This document shows, piece by piece, positions 61,257-64,000 of a stretch of 64,000 bases of DNA (its first letter is position 1; the number at the start of each line of letters is the position of its first letter). The notes below the pieces were generated by a model, which did no database searches, was not told the DNA's origin, and was given only the letters and a program-made list of their open reading frames with translations. The stretch comes from Sycobia sp. Sy_11. Its lineage: Eukaryota; Arthropoda; Insecta; Hymenoptera; Epichrysomallidae. The stretch is from positions 532,501 through 596,500 of the forward strand of contig JACCIC010000143.1 of the NCBI GenBank assembly GCA_018907035.1, in the 5' to 3' direction. Position numbers and translations under genes: made by a program.

Positions 61257-62899
61257 GCACATTCACACGCTACAGTTCGCGACGTTATAAATTATCCCGG
61301 CCAACATTTCTGGTGCCGCGCGTCTCTGGGCGCGCGCAAGCAAACAATGCTCGCTTTCAATCTTCCTCTGTCCATATTACTTTTCTCCCGAGCAGTTAAA
61401 ACACCATGCTAAATTCCGACTCTATTCGGGTTTCGTCAGAATGGCGCGGAACACGAGTAATTTTAATCTAATATTGAAAAGTTGCACGATATTTTTTTGA
61501 TAAAAATGATTTTAGCTGTTCCTAAAGTATCAATTGTAAAATGTTACTGTTTAACGAGAAATTAAATAAAGTAAGAACTGATGAATTTTGTTAGTATACT
61601 CTGTAGGCCCTGCTCAATCTCTCACGAATTTTAAATTTAAATAGAATACTCTCGTTCAATTCTAGTGAAACATAAAATTCATAGAATAGAATAGAAAATA
61701 TTATGTTTTTGAATATTTATTATTTAGCAGAATGATGTAAACATATTTTTTAGGTTGACGAATTGCTAAATTTTAAGTAATTTATGCGAAAGCACAGTAG
61801 CTGGTAGCTGGTCAATGAAAATGGAATCTGCGTCTGTTCGTATATATCTGCTACTACTTGCCAAATTTTGTTTAATTATCGATCTCATATTAGCAAAGAA
61901 CTAGGGTCAATCTTCATAACTGATTGTTCAATTGTTCACACAAATATTTAAGATTTAAATTTCAATTAATACTTTTAAATTTTTTATTATTTATTTCGTG
62001 TTATTTATATGATTGTTTAAAATTAAGTTACTATAGTTTTGCCTTAAAAACTGATCAACATAATAAAATAGCCCCTGAAATTGGTTGAAGATACTGTTTT
62101 GGTTTTGATTTTATAACAAATCACTTACACTTCAGGACCTTTAGAAACTAAAATATATTATTGGAAATAAAATTATACTAACAAAAGTTTGAAAAAAAAT
62201 TATATTAATAAATTATAAATAATACAGTTAGATGGTGGATTTGCTTCAGTGAATGTTTTTCAATTGTTTCTGTCGGCATTTTTACAGCGTTTCTGTTACA
62301 ATCTAAATAATGAATATACTGTTTGAATCTGTATTATAAAATAATTTAATGGTACCTATGTCGACTGCCCATATACAAATTAATAAATATTTTTTTATTG
62401 GTCTTACAGTCCAATATAATTCAATCTAAAAATAAAAGTAAAAATCTAAAAATAAAAATTCTGTATTATAAAGCTATTATTTCAATTTTTATAAAAAATG
62501 TGAGTAAACTTTGTTGTTAAGAACGAAGTTATTAACATAAATTGATAAAATTCAAACCATTATTACTTTCTTGATAAATGTGTTTGAAATAGTCATTAGT
62601 AGTATCATGTACCAATGAAATGGATAACATGGATAATCTATGTATTGTTTATAATAACCGATAATAAATAAATTTATGAATTTTTGTTTTGGTTATTTAT
62701 TGTATTTATAGCGCAGCTTGATAAACAACTGCACATGATAACAGCTTAGAAAGATTAAATATTATTATGGCCTATTTGAATGGATTTTTGGCTATGATTT
62801 TTTAGATTTTGTCAGACTAGCTGTCCATCGAGCTTTTACGTCACTTTTATTTACGCCAGATGTGCAAGAATTATCCGATACTCGCGTCAGTATAGCTTG

Positions 62900-63215
62900 C
62901 AAAGTCCAGCGCCGTAAATTTGAGGGCTCTGCACGGTAACCGCTGCGCGTTGGTGAATTAAATATGCCCGCTCCTGCTCTCCTCTCCCTGGACTACTCAT
63001 TCTTCCTCGACCCCGTCCCTCTGCACCTCTCTACTTTACCTCGCAACCCCACCCCATGTCCCATAAAATTGATGCGACTGGCCCGGCGCGCACGTACAGC
63101 TCAATTATCGCAATGATATTTATGAAAGGATTCGTGTACCGGAGGTGCTTTCATTAGCTGACTAGAGTCAGTTCAATGAACTAAAACAAGCTTTTCGAGC
63201 GCGCACTTTATTTGG
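62900..63215. other. GC-rich non-coding patch near right edge
   Basis: Contains C/T-rich sequence and CGCG clusters, and the near-palindrome TGACTAGAGTCA (AP-1-like half-sites) at about 63160. No long ORF. Possible regulatory element. Confidence 0.25.
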
Positions 63216-63770
63216 AAACCGTGCACGGTACATTTGTTTTAATTAAAGCAGTTCTCTACTTGCTTAGTTTTAAACAGAATTTTGCCAGTGGGATTAAATT
63301 TTCACTTACAGCATTGCGCTCGTGTTAAATAAAATGCTCCGTAAAAATTCGCAAAAATCTAACAGTAGAGTTGAACGAGCCCCGTGAGCTGTTTATGATA
63401 GTAGACAGTAGACTTGAAGAATACTAGTCAAATAGCATAGTAATGCAATGTCTCGTAAAATTTACATTCTTTGTTCGAATACGAGTAAATGTCCTTAACT
63501 TGCGGACTTTTGTTGGTTCGTTTGCGCTAAATTTTAGAGCGCCAACGTCACTTATTTTTAGAAATAACTTGAATAAATCTTCGACGTTAAAGGGGAAAAA
63601 CTAATAACGAAATAGGGAAGACACGAATTTGCATATACACCCTGGGCGAGCGTTTGCACACGTGCGCAGATGCGTAAATGAGCAACAGTGTATATTTATA
63701 CTTAAACTAATCCACCTCTGCATAGACATGTAAACTTGTGCACGTGCATTTTATGTAAGCATCAGTAGGG

Positions 63771-63773
<3 letters not shown>

Positions 63774-63831
<58 letters not shown>
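63774..63831. repeat. (TA)n-(GT)n microsatellite
   Basis: Short TA run continuing into about 48 bp of GT. Confidence 0.95.
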
Positions 63832-63832
<1 letters not shown>

Positions 63833-64000
63833 AGGGGTGCTAAGTTTTAAGAGCCACGCGTTCGACGACTGTGCTAGAATTAGTGCACGTCTATACGGAT
63901 GCACACGAAGTTGCATGTCATTTTGTTCCTAAAAAGACCAAGACTCAAAAAGAATTAATCTTTACAGTTATATGTTTAAATTTTTCTTAATTTTTAAACT

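Larger units (their letters stand above)
59451..64000. other. AT-rich right end of window
   Basis: No exon recognised. If the GC-rich region at 58.4-59.45 kb starts a gene, this is its first intron. Microsatellites and one GC-rich patch are listed separately. Confidence 0.4.

Noticed and set aside
60902..61412. Tyr-Ile-rich ORFs up to 131 codons
   Set aside because: They are translations of the (TA)n/(TACA)n microsatellite.

Overview
The window looks like nuclear DNA of an insect, most likely a hymenopteran and plausibly an ant. It is AT-rich, genes are split by multi-kilobase introns with GT-AG junctions, mariner/Tc1 debris is abundant, there are many (TA)n, (GA)n and (GT)n microsatellites, and short CpG-rich islands stand out from the AT-rich background. 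No bacterial, CRISPR or phage-like features were seen. The species call is inference only.

Layout, left to right. (1) 5.6-18.9 kb, plus strand: a four-coding-exon aquaporin gene, 308 codons by my splice model. Its residues suggest the insect entomoglyceroporin branch: Ala sits where water-specific aquaporins keep a pore His, and the second NPA box is NPV. The first coding exon lies 5.8 kb upstream of the second and was placed by splice phase. (2) 19-26.4 kb: AT-rich intergenic DNA with microsatellites, GC-richer patches at 22.4-24.7 kb and a tRNA-derived SINE at 25.3 kb. (3) 26.47-29.93 kb, minus strand: an ABCC (MRP4-like) pseudogene. It keeps the exon boundaries of its intact neighbour but has stops, frameshifts, a large internal deletion and a destroyed Walker A lysine. 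(4) 30-38.5 kb: intergenic DNA with a strong CpG-rich island at 32.6-33.25 kb and an almost intact mariner at 35.91-37.20 kb. (5) 38.5-52.1 kb, minus strand: an apparently intact 11-exon ABCC4-like transporter gene, 1287 aa, with every splice phase consistent. Its introns hold a decayed mariner, a LINE reverse-transcriptase remnant, a TA-flanked 262-bp MITE, a Tc1-like transposase fragment, and a third mariner that is itself interrupted by a SINE with target-site duplication. (6) 52.2-64 kb: mostly non-coding DNA with microsatellites, more SINE pieces, a GC-rich promoter-like region at 58.4-59.45 kb with a possible first exon, and a GC-rich patch at 62.9-63.2 kb.

The two main genes encode membrane transporters: a channel for small neutral solutes, and an ATP-driven exporter with a dead tandem paralogue. 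The clearest possibly uncatalogued element is the roughly 200-bp tRNA-headed SINE family, with three recognisable copies, one headless copy and one tRNA-like fragment. Its identity is supported by a nested insertion with duplicated target sequence.
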